From positions 47,669 through 111,668 of the forward strand of contig JAQMWT010000186.1 of assembly GCA_029834535.1 (NCBI GenBank): a DNA stretch of 64,000 nt, written 5' to 3'. Under the pieces are notes generated by a model. That model did not search any database. It was not told the DNA's origin and saw only the letters and a list, made by a program, of their open reading frames with translations. The position numbers and the translations under genes were made by a program. Origin of the DNA: Chrysophaeum taylorii (Eukaryota; Sar; Pelagophyceae; Pelagomonadales; Pelagomonadaceae). The first letter of the stretch is position 1. Each line of letters starts with the position of its first letter. Below, piece after piece: positions 40,219-49,724 of the stretch.

Positions 40219-41045
40219 TAGTAAGTTGTGGAGAAGAGAAGCCGAGGTCCTTCCTGCGGTCGCGGGGTCCCGCGCTTCGGACGAAGAAGAAGAAGGCGAA
40301 TTGGAGGCGTGGCGGCCTAGGTTCCGTAGGGATCGCGCGGGATTCGACCCCTCCGATAAAATCGGCGCGGGCCGCACTCGCGCGAGGCGCAAACCCAGAA
40401 CCTCAGGAAAGAAGCGGTACGAGAGGTTGACGAGAGGTAGACGTAGTGAACGCTCGCGAAGAAAGTGACTCCCTTTTTATCGTTGTTCCATCCGCCCCTC
40501 TGTGGTGTGGTGGACCCAAGGGCGCGAAGGGCGAGTAGACGAAAGGACTATCATCGCGGCAGGCGTAAGCCCTCGCCCGGAAGATCCGCCATCGTGGTTC
40601 TGGATGTCCGGCTGGCTCGCCGCGTAGTTCCAAATAATGTCGACGAGATCATCTCAGGCATCGCCAAGAATCAAATCGCGAGTATGACTCGGATGTCCGC
40701 GAAGTACTCCGGCGACTTCTCGACGACGGTCCCGCAACCGCACTCTTCCAGGTATTGGCCCCCTACTGCGCGCCTCGAAGAAGTGGAACGGACCTTCATC
40801 CCGTCCTGCAGGGCCCCTCCCTGTAGCCCCTCGCCGACAAGTTCCGAACGAGGCCGAGGAACTTGTTGGACCTAAGCGCGGGCCACCGATTCAATAAATC
40901 TCGGCGGTGATCTCGACCGACGCGAAGAAGCGGGCGGCGGTTGGTGTGGCAACCGTTGACTTCTACCCTTTTTTTATTATTTTACACAAAGTTTTATTTA
41001 TTTCTTTCTTTACAACAACACGACAGTCGCGTGTCGCGTCGCGTG
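40219..41045. other. Intergenic region, no convincing gene
   Basis: 827 bp before the Ski2-like start. A 136-codon plus-strand frame (40465-40875) has no recognisable domain and weak codon bias. The last 100 bp are AT-rich and probably promoter or 5' UTR. Confidence 0.5.
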
Positions 41046-43394
41046 ATGATGAGGTTCCGCGACGACGTCGCCGAGCGCGTCGGCCGCGGGGAGAGGGTGG
41101 TGGTGGTCGCCGCGAGCCGGGAAGCCCGGGTTACCGCGGTGGCGGCGGCGGCGGCGGCGCGGGGCGCGACAATCGTGACGCGCGGGTCGCCGCATAGGCG
41201 CGCGCGTGAAATAGAAGATGCTCTCGCGTCTCCGGTTGTGGTGCGCGTGGCGTCGGCGCGGCGGATGCGCGGCGGCGAGTTGCTGCGTGGCGATGCGGGC
41301 CCCCTCGTGATGGACGAGGACGCGATGCTGGAGCCGGCCGGCGCCGAGTGCGCTTGTCTCGCGCGCGAGCGCGTCGCTTTAGCGGCCTTTTCTCATGGCG
41401 CGAAAAGCTTCGCGCTGCGCGTCGCGGCGTGGCTGGGGACGACCGTCGTCGAGGAGGAGGAGACCCCCCGGCCGGTGTGGGTGCTGCCGGCCGCGGGCGA
41501 GGCGGCGCTGGCGGCGAGCGCGCTCGACGAGGCCGCGCTCGCGCGCGTCTCGTCCCTCTCGCGCCGGAACCTCGACGTCGCGCGCGAGAGCCCGGCGGAC
41601 CAGCGCGAGGCCGACGTGCTGCGGGGAGCGCGGGAGTTGTGCGCGCCCGACCTAGTGGTGACCGTCGCCTTTGGAGCGCGCGCCGAGTGCGAGCGCTCGG
41701 CGCGTACGGCGGTCGAGACGTCGACGAGGTGGCGGCTCGTCGCGAGCGACGCGGAGGAGGAAGCGCGGCTCGAGGCCGTCGAGGCCCTCGCGGCGCAGGA
41801 CGCGACCCTCGCGACCTACCTGCGGCGCGGGATTGCGATATGGCACGAGGGTATGTTGCCGCGGGCCCGCGAAGCCGCCGAGGTGGCGGTCGCCGAGGGA
41901 CTCGTCGGAGCGGTTTTTGCGACGCCCGATTTTTTTCCGTCGACGTCGCGGCTCGTCTGGTGCGCCGGCGCCGCGACCTGCCCGCGCGACCGACGCGAGA
42001 CCCTCGTCATACCATCCCCCGGTGTTTCTCCGGCGACTCGGATCCCGGCTGCGTGCTACGCGGCCCTCTGGCTCCGCGCGGCGAGGTCGAAGGAATCCGA
42101 AGCGAGCGCTTCGCGAAGGGTCGAGGGCGTCGTTGGGTTCGAGGACCCCCCGCAGCAGACGCCCCGCGACGATTCGCGGCGCCGCCTCGAGCGCCGCATC
42201 TGCCGCGAAAAGCTCCGCGCGCTCCGCCGCGACCCCGCGGTCTGCTGGCCGTGGCTGCAGGCGGGCCGTCTCTGTCGTCTCGACGCTAAAAAATGGGTCG
42301 TCGTCTCGAAAAGACCCGCCGAGCCCAGCGACGAGGTCGAGGTCCTCGCAGAGGACTCCTGGGACCGCCGGAGTGTTGTTGTTCCGGTGCGCCTGCTCCG
42401 GCTGACGGCCTTCCGCGTCTTCATGCCGTCGGACCTTTCGCGGCCCGAGGCGCGCGCCGCCGTCGGGCGATCGGTTTCCGCCGCCCTCGACGACGCGGCC
42501 GCTTCCGCTGCCGCGGCCGAGAAGAAGAAGAGGAAGAGGCCCTCCTTCATGCTGGACGACCTCGACGTCGTCCCGCCTCCCGACAGCCGCGAGGCGACGG
42601 TGCTGGAGGCGCGGCTCGAGGCCCTCAGCAGCAGCAGCAGCGGCGGCGAAGACGAGGGGCTGTCCGCCGAAGAATTGTCGCGACTCGAGGCGCGGGTGCG
42701 CGCGGTCGTCGCGGCAAGGGCGCGCGGGGACGCCGTCCGCAAGCGCGCGCGCCGCGGCCTCAAGGCCCTTGTCCAGCTCGGGCTGATTGCGAGGCGCGAC
42801 GGTACCCTGGCCGCGACGCCGGCCGGAGTCGCGACCCTCGGCGTGATGGCCGAGCTCCCGAACGACCGTCGCGCTCTCGTAGTGGCGCGAACCGTTTTCG
42901 ACCTCGACGACGACGACGCCGGCTGCGTCGCCGCGGAGATCGTCGCGTGTGCGGTGGCGGCGAGGGGCACGGGTGCGGCGGCGGTGACGGCGGAAGCCGC
43001 GCGCCGCGTGTACCGCGCGACCGTCCGCGATCCGTCGTTCCTCGACGAGGACGACTTCGTCGCGAGCATCACAGACCCTCCCCTCGCGGCGGCGACGCGG
43101 GCCTGGGTGCGCGGGGCGGCCTTCGACGCGGCCCTCGAGGCGGCGCGCGACCCGACGCTCTACGAGGGCGACTTTGTCCGCGCGATCCGCGCCGTCGCCC
43201 GCGTCCTGCCGGTCCTCGCCGACGGCGCGCGCGGCCTCGGGCTCGAAAAACTCGCCGGCCACCTCGCCGCCGCCGCCACGGGACTCCGCCGCGGCCTGCC
43301 GTTTTTGCCCTCCATCTACGCAGTAGTGGCGGCGGCGGCAGAAGGGCCGTCGAGGCGAGTTGTCGTCGACGACCCTCTTATGGACGAAGATTGA
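41046..43394 (+). CDS. Ski2/Mtr4-like helicase-related protein with degenerate ATPase motifs
   Basis: 782 residues from ATG 41046. The overall layout follows Ski2/Mtr4 exosome helicases. RecA1: GERVVVVAASREARVTAVAA stands where motif I (GSGKT) should be, GPLVMDEDAMLE replaces DEVH, and LAAFSHGAKSFALRVAAWLG replaces the SAT motif. RecA2: LRRGIAIWHEGMLPRAREAA and GLVGAVFATPDFF match the family's RGIgvHHsGllP and ATeTFamG. The C-terminal DSHCT domain is clear (YEGDFVRAIRAVARVLPVLA, LRRGLPFLPSIY). The Walker A Lys/Thr and DExH residues are missing, so ATP hydrolysis is unlikely. A scaffold role in RNA decay is inference. The upstream in-frame extension starts at GTG in AT-rich sequence and was rejected. 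Confidence 0.8.
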   Translation: MMRFRDDVAERVGRGERVVVVAASREARVTAVAAAAAARGATIVTRGSPHRRAREIEDALASPVVVRVASARRMRGGELLRGDAGPLVMDEDAMLEPAGAECACLARERVALAAFSHGAKSFALRVAAWLGTTVVEEEETPRPVWVLPAAGEAALAASALDEAALARVSSLSRRNLDVARESPADQREADVLRGARELCAPDLVVTVAFGARAECERSARTAVETSTRWRLVASDAEEEARLEAVEALAAQDATLATYLRRGIAIWHEGMLPRAREAAEVAVAEGLVGAVFATPDFFPSTSRLVWCAGAATCPRDRRETLVIPSPGVSPATRIPAACYAALWLRAARSKESEASASRRVEGVVGFEDPPQQTPRDDSRRRLERRICREKLRALRRDPAVCWPWLQAGRLCRLDAKKWVVVSKRPAEPSDEVEVLAEDSWDRRSVVVPVRLLRLTAFRVFMPSDLSRPEARAAVGRSVSAALDDAAASAAAAEKKKRKRPSFMLDDLDVVPPPDSREATVLEARLEALSSSSSGGEDEGLSAEELSRLEARVRAVVAARARGDAVRKRARRGLKALVQLGLIARRDGTLAATPAGVATLGVMAELPNDRRALVVARTVFDLDDDDAGCVAAEIVACAVAARGTGAAAVTAEAARRVYRATVRDPSFLDEDDFVASITDPPLAAATRAWVRGAAFDAALEAARDPTLYEGDFVRAIRAVARVLPVLADGARGLGLEKLAGHLAAAATGLRRGLPFLPSIYAVVAAAAEGPSRRVVVDDPLMDED

Positions 43395-43400
43395 CATAGG

Positions 43401-43426
43401 TAGTTAGTTAGTTAGTTAGTTAGTTA
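43401..43426. repeat. GTTA tetranucleotide repeat
   Basis: Six tagttagtta units starting 6 bp after the Ski2-like stop codon. Confidence 0.9.
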
Positions 43427-43443
43427 TTATTATTAGGAGTGCG

Positions 43444-43517
43444 CGCAGACACACTTTGCTCGGCACCGAGAAAAAAGGAGTAAGTCCTCCTTCGGGGCGT
43501 CATGAGGTGCTGCGCAG
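43444..43517 (-). promoter_or_regulatory. Candidate SECIS element (selenocysteine insertion)
   Basis: In the minus-strand 3' flank, about 50 nt after the PRXL2 stop. A lower stem (gcgcag pairing with ctgcgc, then cac with gtg) leads to an internal loop with ATGA on the 5' side and CGAG on the 3' side. An upper stem follows (gccccga with tcggtgc, one mismatch), then AA and a small hairpin (ggag/ctcc). This matches a type II SECIS in outline: AUGA...AA...GA. The distance from AUGA to AA (7 nt) is shorter than the usual 10-13, so it needs a structure search. Confidence 0.55.
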
Positions 43518-43565
43518 AAGTTTGTTGATTCGCGGCGGCGGCCAGAGTTCGTTTCTGAACTAGTA

Positions 43566-44450
43566 CTACGAGAGGATGGTGACGGGGTCGGGGATGCGGA
43601 GCGAACGGAGGACGTCGGCTACAGCCGGGTGGTCCCCGGGGAACTTGTCGGCGTGCGCGAAGAGGACGCGGTCGCCTTCGATGACAAAGGTGCCACCGAG
43701 GCGGAGGACGCCCTCGGGGAGTTCGCCGAATTTGAGATTAGCAGGGACCGGCGAGAGTGCGGCGACGTTGGTGAGGTAACGCCACCACGCGGCCGCGCTC
43801 CCGAGGCGCGGGACCTTGAGCTTGAAGTTTTCGACCTTTTTTATCTTGCCAAAGCCGACCGCTTCGTAAGCCGCGAAACTGTCGTCGACGTCGCAGAAGA
43901 GGCGGTCGCGGGGCAAGGCAGGGTTGAGGTCGAGGAACTTGCGCATCTTCTCCGCGGCCGATTCGCGGGGGGCGACGGATATAAAAGTAATCGACACGCC
44001 GTCCGCCGCGAGGGCGCGGAGGTTGACCGGCGCGCACCAGGCGTTGACGTAGTCCCAGCAGTAGGGTCAGGCGAGGTGGCGCAGGAAGACGACGACGTTC
44101 TTGGCTTCGTCGTCCACCACCGATAACAACTGTCGCGTCTCGCCCTCGGCGTCCATCACCTCCACCTCCCGCAGCGCCTTTGGCGTCACCAGCTGTCCGT
44201 TCACGCGGACGCTTCCGTCCTCGCAGGGCTTGCATTGCTCCGAGAAGGGCGACCAGCTGTCGCATTCGCCGCAGGTCGCCGACTTTAACCGCGTCGTCGT
44301 CACCTTGGGCACGGCGGGGGGGGGTCCCACAACAGCCGCAGACGCCGCCGGATAAAATCCCGGCGAAAGGGCCTTCCCCTGGGGGAACGCCGTCGCCGAC
44401 AGCGCCGCCGCCGCGGTGGAGGAAGCCCACAGCAGCAGCGCCGTACGCAT
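43566..44450 (-). CDS. PRXL2 (AhpC/TSA_2) peroxiredoxin-like selenoprotein
   Basis: Thioredoxin-fold redox protein of the PRXL2/FAM213 family, 294 residues if the in-frame TGA at 44067-44069 is read as selenocysteine (residue 128). The frame is open on both sides. Upstream ends KNVVVFLRHLA; downstream continues PYCWDYVNAWCAPVNLRAL, ITFISVAPRES and LGGTFVIEGDRVLFAHADKF. The TGA falls exactly on the first position of the family's CxxC redox motif, giving U-P-Y-C. A candidate SECIS lies in the 3' flank. The start MRTALLLWASSTAAAALSAT is a signal peptide ending ATAFP, a plastid-type site; an ATG at 44492 is the alternative. N-terminal CGEC and CKPC pairs might bind metal. Confidence 0.85.
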
Positions 44451-45347
44451 GTCGAGTTGAAGCGGGGGAGTTGAAGCTAGGGACAACGACATTCTTTCGT
44501 CTTCTGACCCCCCCTAGACTATCGACTGGGACTAGACGACTAGTCGCCCGAAGAATAAAAGCACAGCCCTTTGGGAGTTGTTCAACGAGCAATGAGATTC
44601 CCGTCGAAGTCGACCAAGAGCGTCCTTGAGGGAGGGTACTCTAGGAATTTTCGGTGGGGCATCATCTCGAAGGTACCGTGTCGTCGTAACCACGACTGCG
44701 CCAAGGATACACAGCTAGGGAGGGGCGCTCTGTGTGTTGGTCCGTTTGTGCTGCTTTCCTTCGTACGAAAAGGCCTCGCTTCGGGATGTAGAACTCTTGG
44801 GGGACTTCGGAGGCACTGGTGGGCGCGCGCACACGCTTTTTGTTTGAGAAGATTCCATTGGTCGACTGGTTGTCGGCCGTGGAGCAGTACGACACAAAAA
44901 AAAAACACGCCGAGAGACTTATCTTCGAAGAACGCTGCTGCTGGGGTGAGAGAGGTGACGGAGCCGACGGCGCCACGGACCCGGGCGAAGCGCGCTGGCC
45001 GCTGAGGCCGCGGTCCAACAACGCGCGGGTGGGTTCGATCGAGTTTGGCCGGCCCTCGCGGGTTCGAGTGGGTGCGGCAAAAAGGCAGAAGAAAGGAGAT
45101 AGAGACGAAGGAAGGGAGGGGGGGGTGCGAGAGATCGTGCGGAGCGAACGACGCTGTACCTTGTAGGGGGATTCTTTCTGTTCCCGGCGACGATCCTAGT
45201 GTCAAGAGTCTTCGCAGACGCCAGCGCGAAAAATGCCAGCCGCGTAGCGGCCTTGGCACAGGCGTTGTCTTTGCATTTTTTTCAGTGAGTGTACCCAAGG
45301 AACGCTTTCGTCGAGGCCCTTCACAAGGAAGAGGAGGACGATAAGCT
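44451..45347. other. Intergenic region, no convincing gene
   Basis: About 0.9 kb. The minus-strand frame across 44582-45442 is long but low-complexity and has no domain. Poly-A/T runs lie near 44896 and 45278. It probably contains the PRXL2 promoter. Confidence 0.5.
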
Positions 45348-46420
45348 TCAAGATGATGTCTTTGATTCGCTGTTTGTCCGATGGTCTCGCGCGCTCCTCC
45401 CTCCCTCGGTGATGATGACGACGCGCTTGCCGACGGGCGCATAGGGCCCGCCCGAGGCGGAAGTCTGCGGCCTCGAAAGGGGGGCGACCGTCGTCCTCGT
45501 ACTTGTCTGCGCTGTAGGCCTGGATTGTATCGGTTCGAAGTGCCGAGGAACTCCGCCAGGACCTTGGTGATCTGGTCTTTGAGTGAGTTCGTCGCGTTTA
45601 AAAAAGCGTCGCCTGGACATCGTCGTCGGTAGCGCCGAAGTTTTTGTCGGCAGCAGCCAGAGTCTTCTTGAGTTCGGCGCCCGTCATAGTGGGGATTATG
45701 CTGACTATCGTTCCGATCACCTCCGAAAAAAACTGAAAGAGCGCGCGCGGGACGAGAGAGACGATGTCGTCGTAGTTCTCGAGAGAGAGCGACCTGGGTG
45801 ATTTCCTTGTCATAGGCTTTGGCGAAGCGTGCGTTGCCTGGGTTCGGGGGGCGCGAAGACGACGACGTTTTTGGGCGCCTTCACTTTGTTGACGCGGAGC
45901 AGCCGCGCGGCGAGCGGGGCCACGGCGGCGCCCTTGCCGCGGCCGGTGACGCAGACGCGCTCGCGTCGAGTTGCGCTTCGATCTCCTTTTCGAGCCAGAC
46001 GTCGGGTTTGTTCCTTTCGTCGAGGCCGCCGACCCAGGGCCTCTCTTCGAGCAAAGGCTTCAAAGACGCGCGGCGCTTCTCGGACCACAGCGACGGCAGA
46101 GTAAAAACCAAAGTGCAATCCGCCAGCGAAGTCCGGGGCTCGCGTCAAAGACACCTGGAAATCCCCGCACCAGTCCGATTCTGCCGGGGTCGTCCCGCGA
46201 AACGCGACGACCACGCCGTCCTGCGTCGTCGCCGCGCGGCACGCGTCTTCATTTTTTATTCCTCCCTGAACCACCTCCTTGAAAGTAGCCGTCTCTTAAA
46301 TCTGCGCCCTCCCGGTACTTCGCCGTCACGTTCTCGACTTTATACCCGTATCCCTCGTGATGCGCTACGCCTACGACGCTGGCGCACAACAGTCGCGTTG
46401 CGAGCGAGCTCGTCCTCCAC
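45348..46420 (-). pseudogene. Class 3 lipase pseudogene
   Basis: Class 3 lipase pieces follow one another in order on the minus strand but in changing frames: KVENVTAKYREGADLRDGYF (near 46300), DGVVVAFRGTTPAESDWCGD (46160-46220), HFGFYSAVAVV, RPWVGGLDERNKPDVWLEKE (46000-46060), ERVCVTGRGKGAAVAPLAAR (45905-45965), PKNVVVFAPPEP, then GNARFAKAYDKEITQ and LENYDDIVSLVPRA. At least four frame changes are needed. The nucleophile elbow, normally GHSLG, reads GRGKG, so the catalytic Ser is gone. Class 3 lipases hydrolyse acylglycerols. Both the frames and the active site are lost, so this is a true pseudogene rather than sequence error. Confidence 0.78.
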
Positions 46421-47723
46421 AGTTTCTTCCGCCGGACGAAAAGGCGGAAACCTCCACCCTCCAATCTGGCTCGGCGGTGGTATGGCCAACCTCCTAGGGG
46501 CATATGTGGAAACGCAACAAACGCCCCAAAAATCGTCAACAGTGCAGCGACAACCGACACACGAACATAGCTTGGAGCTTCCTTCGGAACAAGTTGGATC
46601 GCAAATTGAACCGAAGTCTGACCGTCCGAAATTTTTTCTGTCTCTCCTCCTGACTTGCGGAAATTAATTCCTACATATCTCTCGCGGACCCCCAGAAGAC
46701 TCGCGAACAAAGCGATTCAGCTCGTCGCCGCGAGATACGCCACGCTCACGAGGCTCAACGTCGCTCGCTGCAGAGATATCTCGCGGATGAAGCGATCACG
46801 CCGCGGACTGCCCCGCGCTCGCGAGGAGGCTTGAAAGTCGATTGCAGCATTACTACTGCCGAAATCTCAGAACGCCCCTAGGGGCGTTCTACAGCCCTAG
46901 AAAGAAGCCCTTGCATCATTATTTTGGTTGTCCTTGCGCAATAGATGTAGCATTCGCGAGCGGTCGTCAGCCGGCTGGAGTCTCGTTGCTTCTCGAGAGA
47001 GAGACGCCCTCGCTCTCAAACTAAGCGAAGCAACCGGAATATCACGCGTTGCTTCCCGGAAAACGCGATGATTCATGGGTGGACGGAAGGCGTTTTTCGG
47101 ACGCTGCGGCGGCGCTGCCGGATTCGGCCGGTCGCGTCGTCGGTGCTGGCGGTGGGTTCCGCGGCGCTCTGCTTCGGTGGCCGCAGACAGACGACGAGCT
47201 GGCATCGTTTTGCGAGGCGCGGTGGTTTTCTCGGGAAGCGAAGCGCATGTCGGATGTGTGGCGGCGCCACGGGGCAGCACGCTCGCCATTATCGTCCACC
47301 GCGCGACGCTAGAACGGCACGGCAGATCCGCCTGCTGCGGACTCGTCTCCGCCTGGCGAGCGGCGGCGCGGCCATCGTCGTAAGATCCCACACAGGGCAT
47401 CTATCGCGACTTGGGCGGCGTCGTCGTCTCGAGAGGCCAGAAGAGCCACTCCTAAATCGCGGCGCGCGGCGTGGAAGTCCAAGGCGGCCTCCTCCGGAAC
47501 GGAACGCGGCGTTAGAGAAGCTGCCGAACGCGACTCGCGCCGTCCTGTTCGCGGACGTTCCGTTCTGCGCCGTCGACGCGCTGCGATTGGTCGCCATCTT
47601 GAAGGAGGCCGACCTCGACAACAACGCGACGACCTGATTTCTTTTTTCTTCATGATTATTACACCACGCCAAACCACACACGCATCCCGCGCTGTCGACC
47701 TTTCATAATAACTAACCCTCATC
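46421..47723. other. Intergenic region with a possible decayed gene
   Basis: 1.3 kb. Around 47090-47310 one plus frame (SAGRVVGAGGGFRGALLRW, then DELASFCEARWFSREAKRMS) has the codon bias of real genes, but it is short and stops soon; fragments in the other frames overlap it. It may be a relic. No family is recognised. The minus-strand frames look like shadows. Confidence 0.4.
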
Positions 47724-48530
47724 ATGACGCCAAGGCGAGACGTGACGTCACGTAAAAAAATGGAGTCCCTCGTCGCCCGAATCGTGCCCCGCGCCTCGGG
47801 GTCGGTGGTGTGGTACGAGGTGACGACGACGTTAGGCAGCAACGGGACGCAAGTGGCGCAGACGCGGCGACGGTACAGCGAGTTCCGGGAACTGCGGCGG
47901 TCGCTACCGACGGTCCGCGCGAAGTTTCCGTCGAGGATGCCGACCGTCTCGAGCGCTCTGGGGCTCGACGAGTCCCGCGCGACGGCCCTCGAGACGTGGC
48001 TTGGGGAGGTGTTGGCGAGCTTGGCGTCGCGGGAAGTCGACGACGAGGGCGCCGTCGTGCTTCGCAAGTTTCTCGGTCTCGTCGAGGACGACGGAGAGAC
48101 GACGACGGCCGCGTTCGAAGACGATTCGATCGAGGTACGCGCCGTCGAGGCCGAGCAGCGCGTGGCCATCCTCGAGCGCGAGAAGGCGGACCTCGAGACC
48201 AGAGGCCACGAGATGGAAAGAGCGCGCCTCGCAGTCTCCCGCGACCGCGACTCCCTCCTCGCGCGGTGTGCGGCTCTCGAGGCCGAACGGGACGCGCTCC
48301 GCCGCATGGCCGAGACCCTCGGCCGCCGCCACGCCGACCTCCTCCTCCAAGTCGGTGGCGAGCAGCTCGCCTCCTCCATCCGTTCCTCCTCCCTCGCCAG
48401 AGACGACGCCGACGCCGACTACGATCATCCCGACCCCCCCAAGGCCGTCGCCACCGGCGACCACCACGGCCAGAGAAGAACATCTTCCTGCTCCCTCTTG
48501 TTCGGCGCCTGTCAAGCTTCTTCTTCGTAG
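47724..48530 (+). CDS. PX-domain protein (sorting-nexin-like)
   Basis: 268 residues from ATG 47724 (a second ATG at 47760 would also include the domain). PX fold at about 15-120: VWYEVTTTLGSNG, the phosphoinositide-binding signature RRRYSEFRELRRSL, KFPSRMP, and ATALETWLGEVLASL, then REVDDEGAVVLRKFLGL. A coiled coil follows (about 135-205: VEAEQRVAILEREKADLETR). PX domains bind phosphatidylinositol phosphates on endosomes. Membrane traffic is the likely area; the exact role is unknown. Its stop is only 22 bp before the next same-strand start. Confidence 0.82.
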   Translation: MTPRRDVTSRKKMESLVARIVPRASGSVVWYEVTTTLGSNGTQVAQTRRRYSEFRELRRSLPTVRAKFPSRMPTVSSALGLDESRATALETWLGEVLASLASREVDDEGAVVLRKFLGLVEDDGETTTAAFEDDSIEVRAVEAEQRVAILEREKADLETRGHEMERARLAVSRDRDSLLARCAALEAERDALRRMAETLGRRHADLLLQVGGEQLASSIRSSSLARDDADADYDHPDPPKAVATGDHHGQRRTSSCSLLFGACQASSS

Positions 48531-48552
48531 TAGTAGTAGTGTGTCTCAGGAG

Positions 48553-49662
48553 ATGTCCGTTATCCGTTCCGTTGAGGGGGTCCCATCCATTATCGATTCA
48601 TCGATGGCCACGGCATTGTTCAAGGAGATCGCAGCCTCGGTGCGGGAAGGGGCGAAGGACGTGGCGCGCGGGGTGCAGGGAAAGGAGACCGGTGCCACCG
48701 ACACAATCGAGGCGATCTTCGCGGGGGGGTCGTTGGGGATGACCGTTTCCGACTACGGCGGGGAAGGCCTCGTGTCGGCCCTCGTGCCAGATGGCGAGGC
48801 CCAGTACCAGGGGGTCCAGCTGAACGACCGCGTCGTCGCCGTCGCGGGATCCCCCACGAAGACCTACCAGGAGGTCGTGGCCGCGATCCGGTCGCACCCG
48901 TCGCGTCCGCTGAGCCTCGCGCTCGAACGTCGGGAGAAGCGCGATTCTCGCGGACCGGGATTCGTCAATTTCCGGCTCGACGAGGAGATCGACAAGGCCG
49001 AGCGGATCTTGGAGCTGATGCTGGCGTCCCCCAAGTCGGGTCCCGACCCGGATGTCCTGCGGCGGGCGCGCGGACTCGCGTTTCTCCGCGTCACCAAGCT
49101 CGGCTTCGCCTTTTCCGGTCGGTTCGGGACGGGTCTCGTTGTCGCGAGGCTACCGACGGGCGCCTGGTCGTCGCCTTCGGCAATCGGTACGGTCGGGGTG
49201 TCGATGGGCCTGCAGATCGGGGCCCAGATCGCGGACTTTTTGATCGTCCTCAATACCGACGAGGCCGTGACCGCGCTCTCCGGCGGCGGCCAGCTCGCCC
49301 TCGGCGGCCAGGTCGGGGCTGTCGCCGGACCCGTCGGCGCCTCCCGCGAGGCGAGCCTCGCCGCCCAGCCCGAGGCGGCCGCCCCGATCTACACCTACTC
49401 CATTTCCAAGGGCCTCTTCGCCGGCGTCAGCCTTGAGGGGTCCATCATCAACGAGCGAAACTCCGTCAACGAGCGCCACTACGCCTCCCCGGGCGTCCGT
49501 GCCGCCCAGCTCCTCAACGGCCAGGTCAAGCCCATGCCCGCGGCTTCGGCCCTCCTCGCCGCCCTCGCCGCGATCGACGGCGGCGCTGCCCCCACCTACG
49601 CCCCCGACGTCCTCCAGCCCGCCGACGCCTCCAACCCTTTCCTCCCCCCGACCACCGTCTGA
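48553..49662 (+). CDS. PDZ-SYLF domain protein
   Basis: 369 residues from ATG 48553. An N-terminal PDZ-like domain (about 55-125: LGMTVSDYGGEGLVSALVPD, GVQLNDRVVAVAG) is followed by a SYLF/Ysc84 lipid-binding domain (about 150-330: ARGLAFLRVTKLGFAFSGRF, GTGLVVARLPTGAWSSPSAI, GAQIADFLIVLNTDEAVTAL, ALGGQVGAVAGPVG, TYSISKGLFAGVSLEGS). SYLF proteins such as SH3YL1 and yeast Ysc84 bind phosphoinositides and actin at endocytic membranes. The neighbouring PX gene on the same strand has a related lipid-binding theme. The Pro-rich tail is disordered. Confidence 0.88.
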   Translation: MSVIRSVEGVPSIIDSSMATALFKEIAASVREGAKDVARGVQGKETGATDTIEAIFAGGSLGMTVSDYGGEGLVSALVPDGEAQYQGVQLNDRVVAVAGSPTKTYQEVVAAIRSHPSRPLSLALERREKRDSRGPGFVNFRLDEEIDKAERILELMLASPKSGPDPDVLRRARGLAFLRVTKLGFAFSGRFGTGLVVARLPTGAWSSPSAIGTVGVSMGLQIGAQIADFLIVLNTDEAVTALSGGGQLALGGQVGAVAGPVGASREASLAAQPEAAAPIYTYSISKGLFAGVSLEGSIINERNSVNERHYASPGVRAAQLLNGQVKPMPAASALLAALAAIDGGAAPTYAPDVLQPADASNPFLPPTTV

Positions 49663-49724
49663 TCTGATGGAAGGGTAAGTGTTGTGAAGAAGAATCTGAG
49701 GTGGACGACGAAGAAGAAGAAGTA

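Noticed and set aside
40330-40360. B-box-like string (gggattcgacccc) suggesting a tRNA gene
   Set aside because: No matching A-box, acceptor stem or cloverleaf could be built around it. I found no credible tRNA or rRNA gene elsewhere in the window.
44582-45442. 286-codon minus-strand frame between PRXL2 and the lipase pseudogene
   Set aside because: Low-complexity, no domain, weak third-position bias and an unlikely composition (many Arg/Pro/Ser).
48511-48549. Possible 39-nt intron joining the PX and PDZ-SYLF genes
   Set aside because: Its length keeps the PX frame, whereas the PDZ-SYLF gene is in another frame, so no fusion results.
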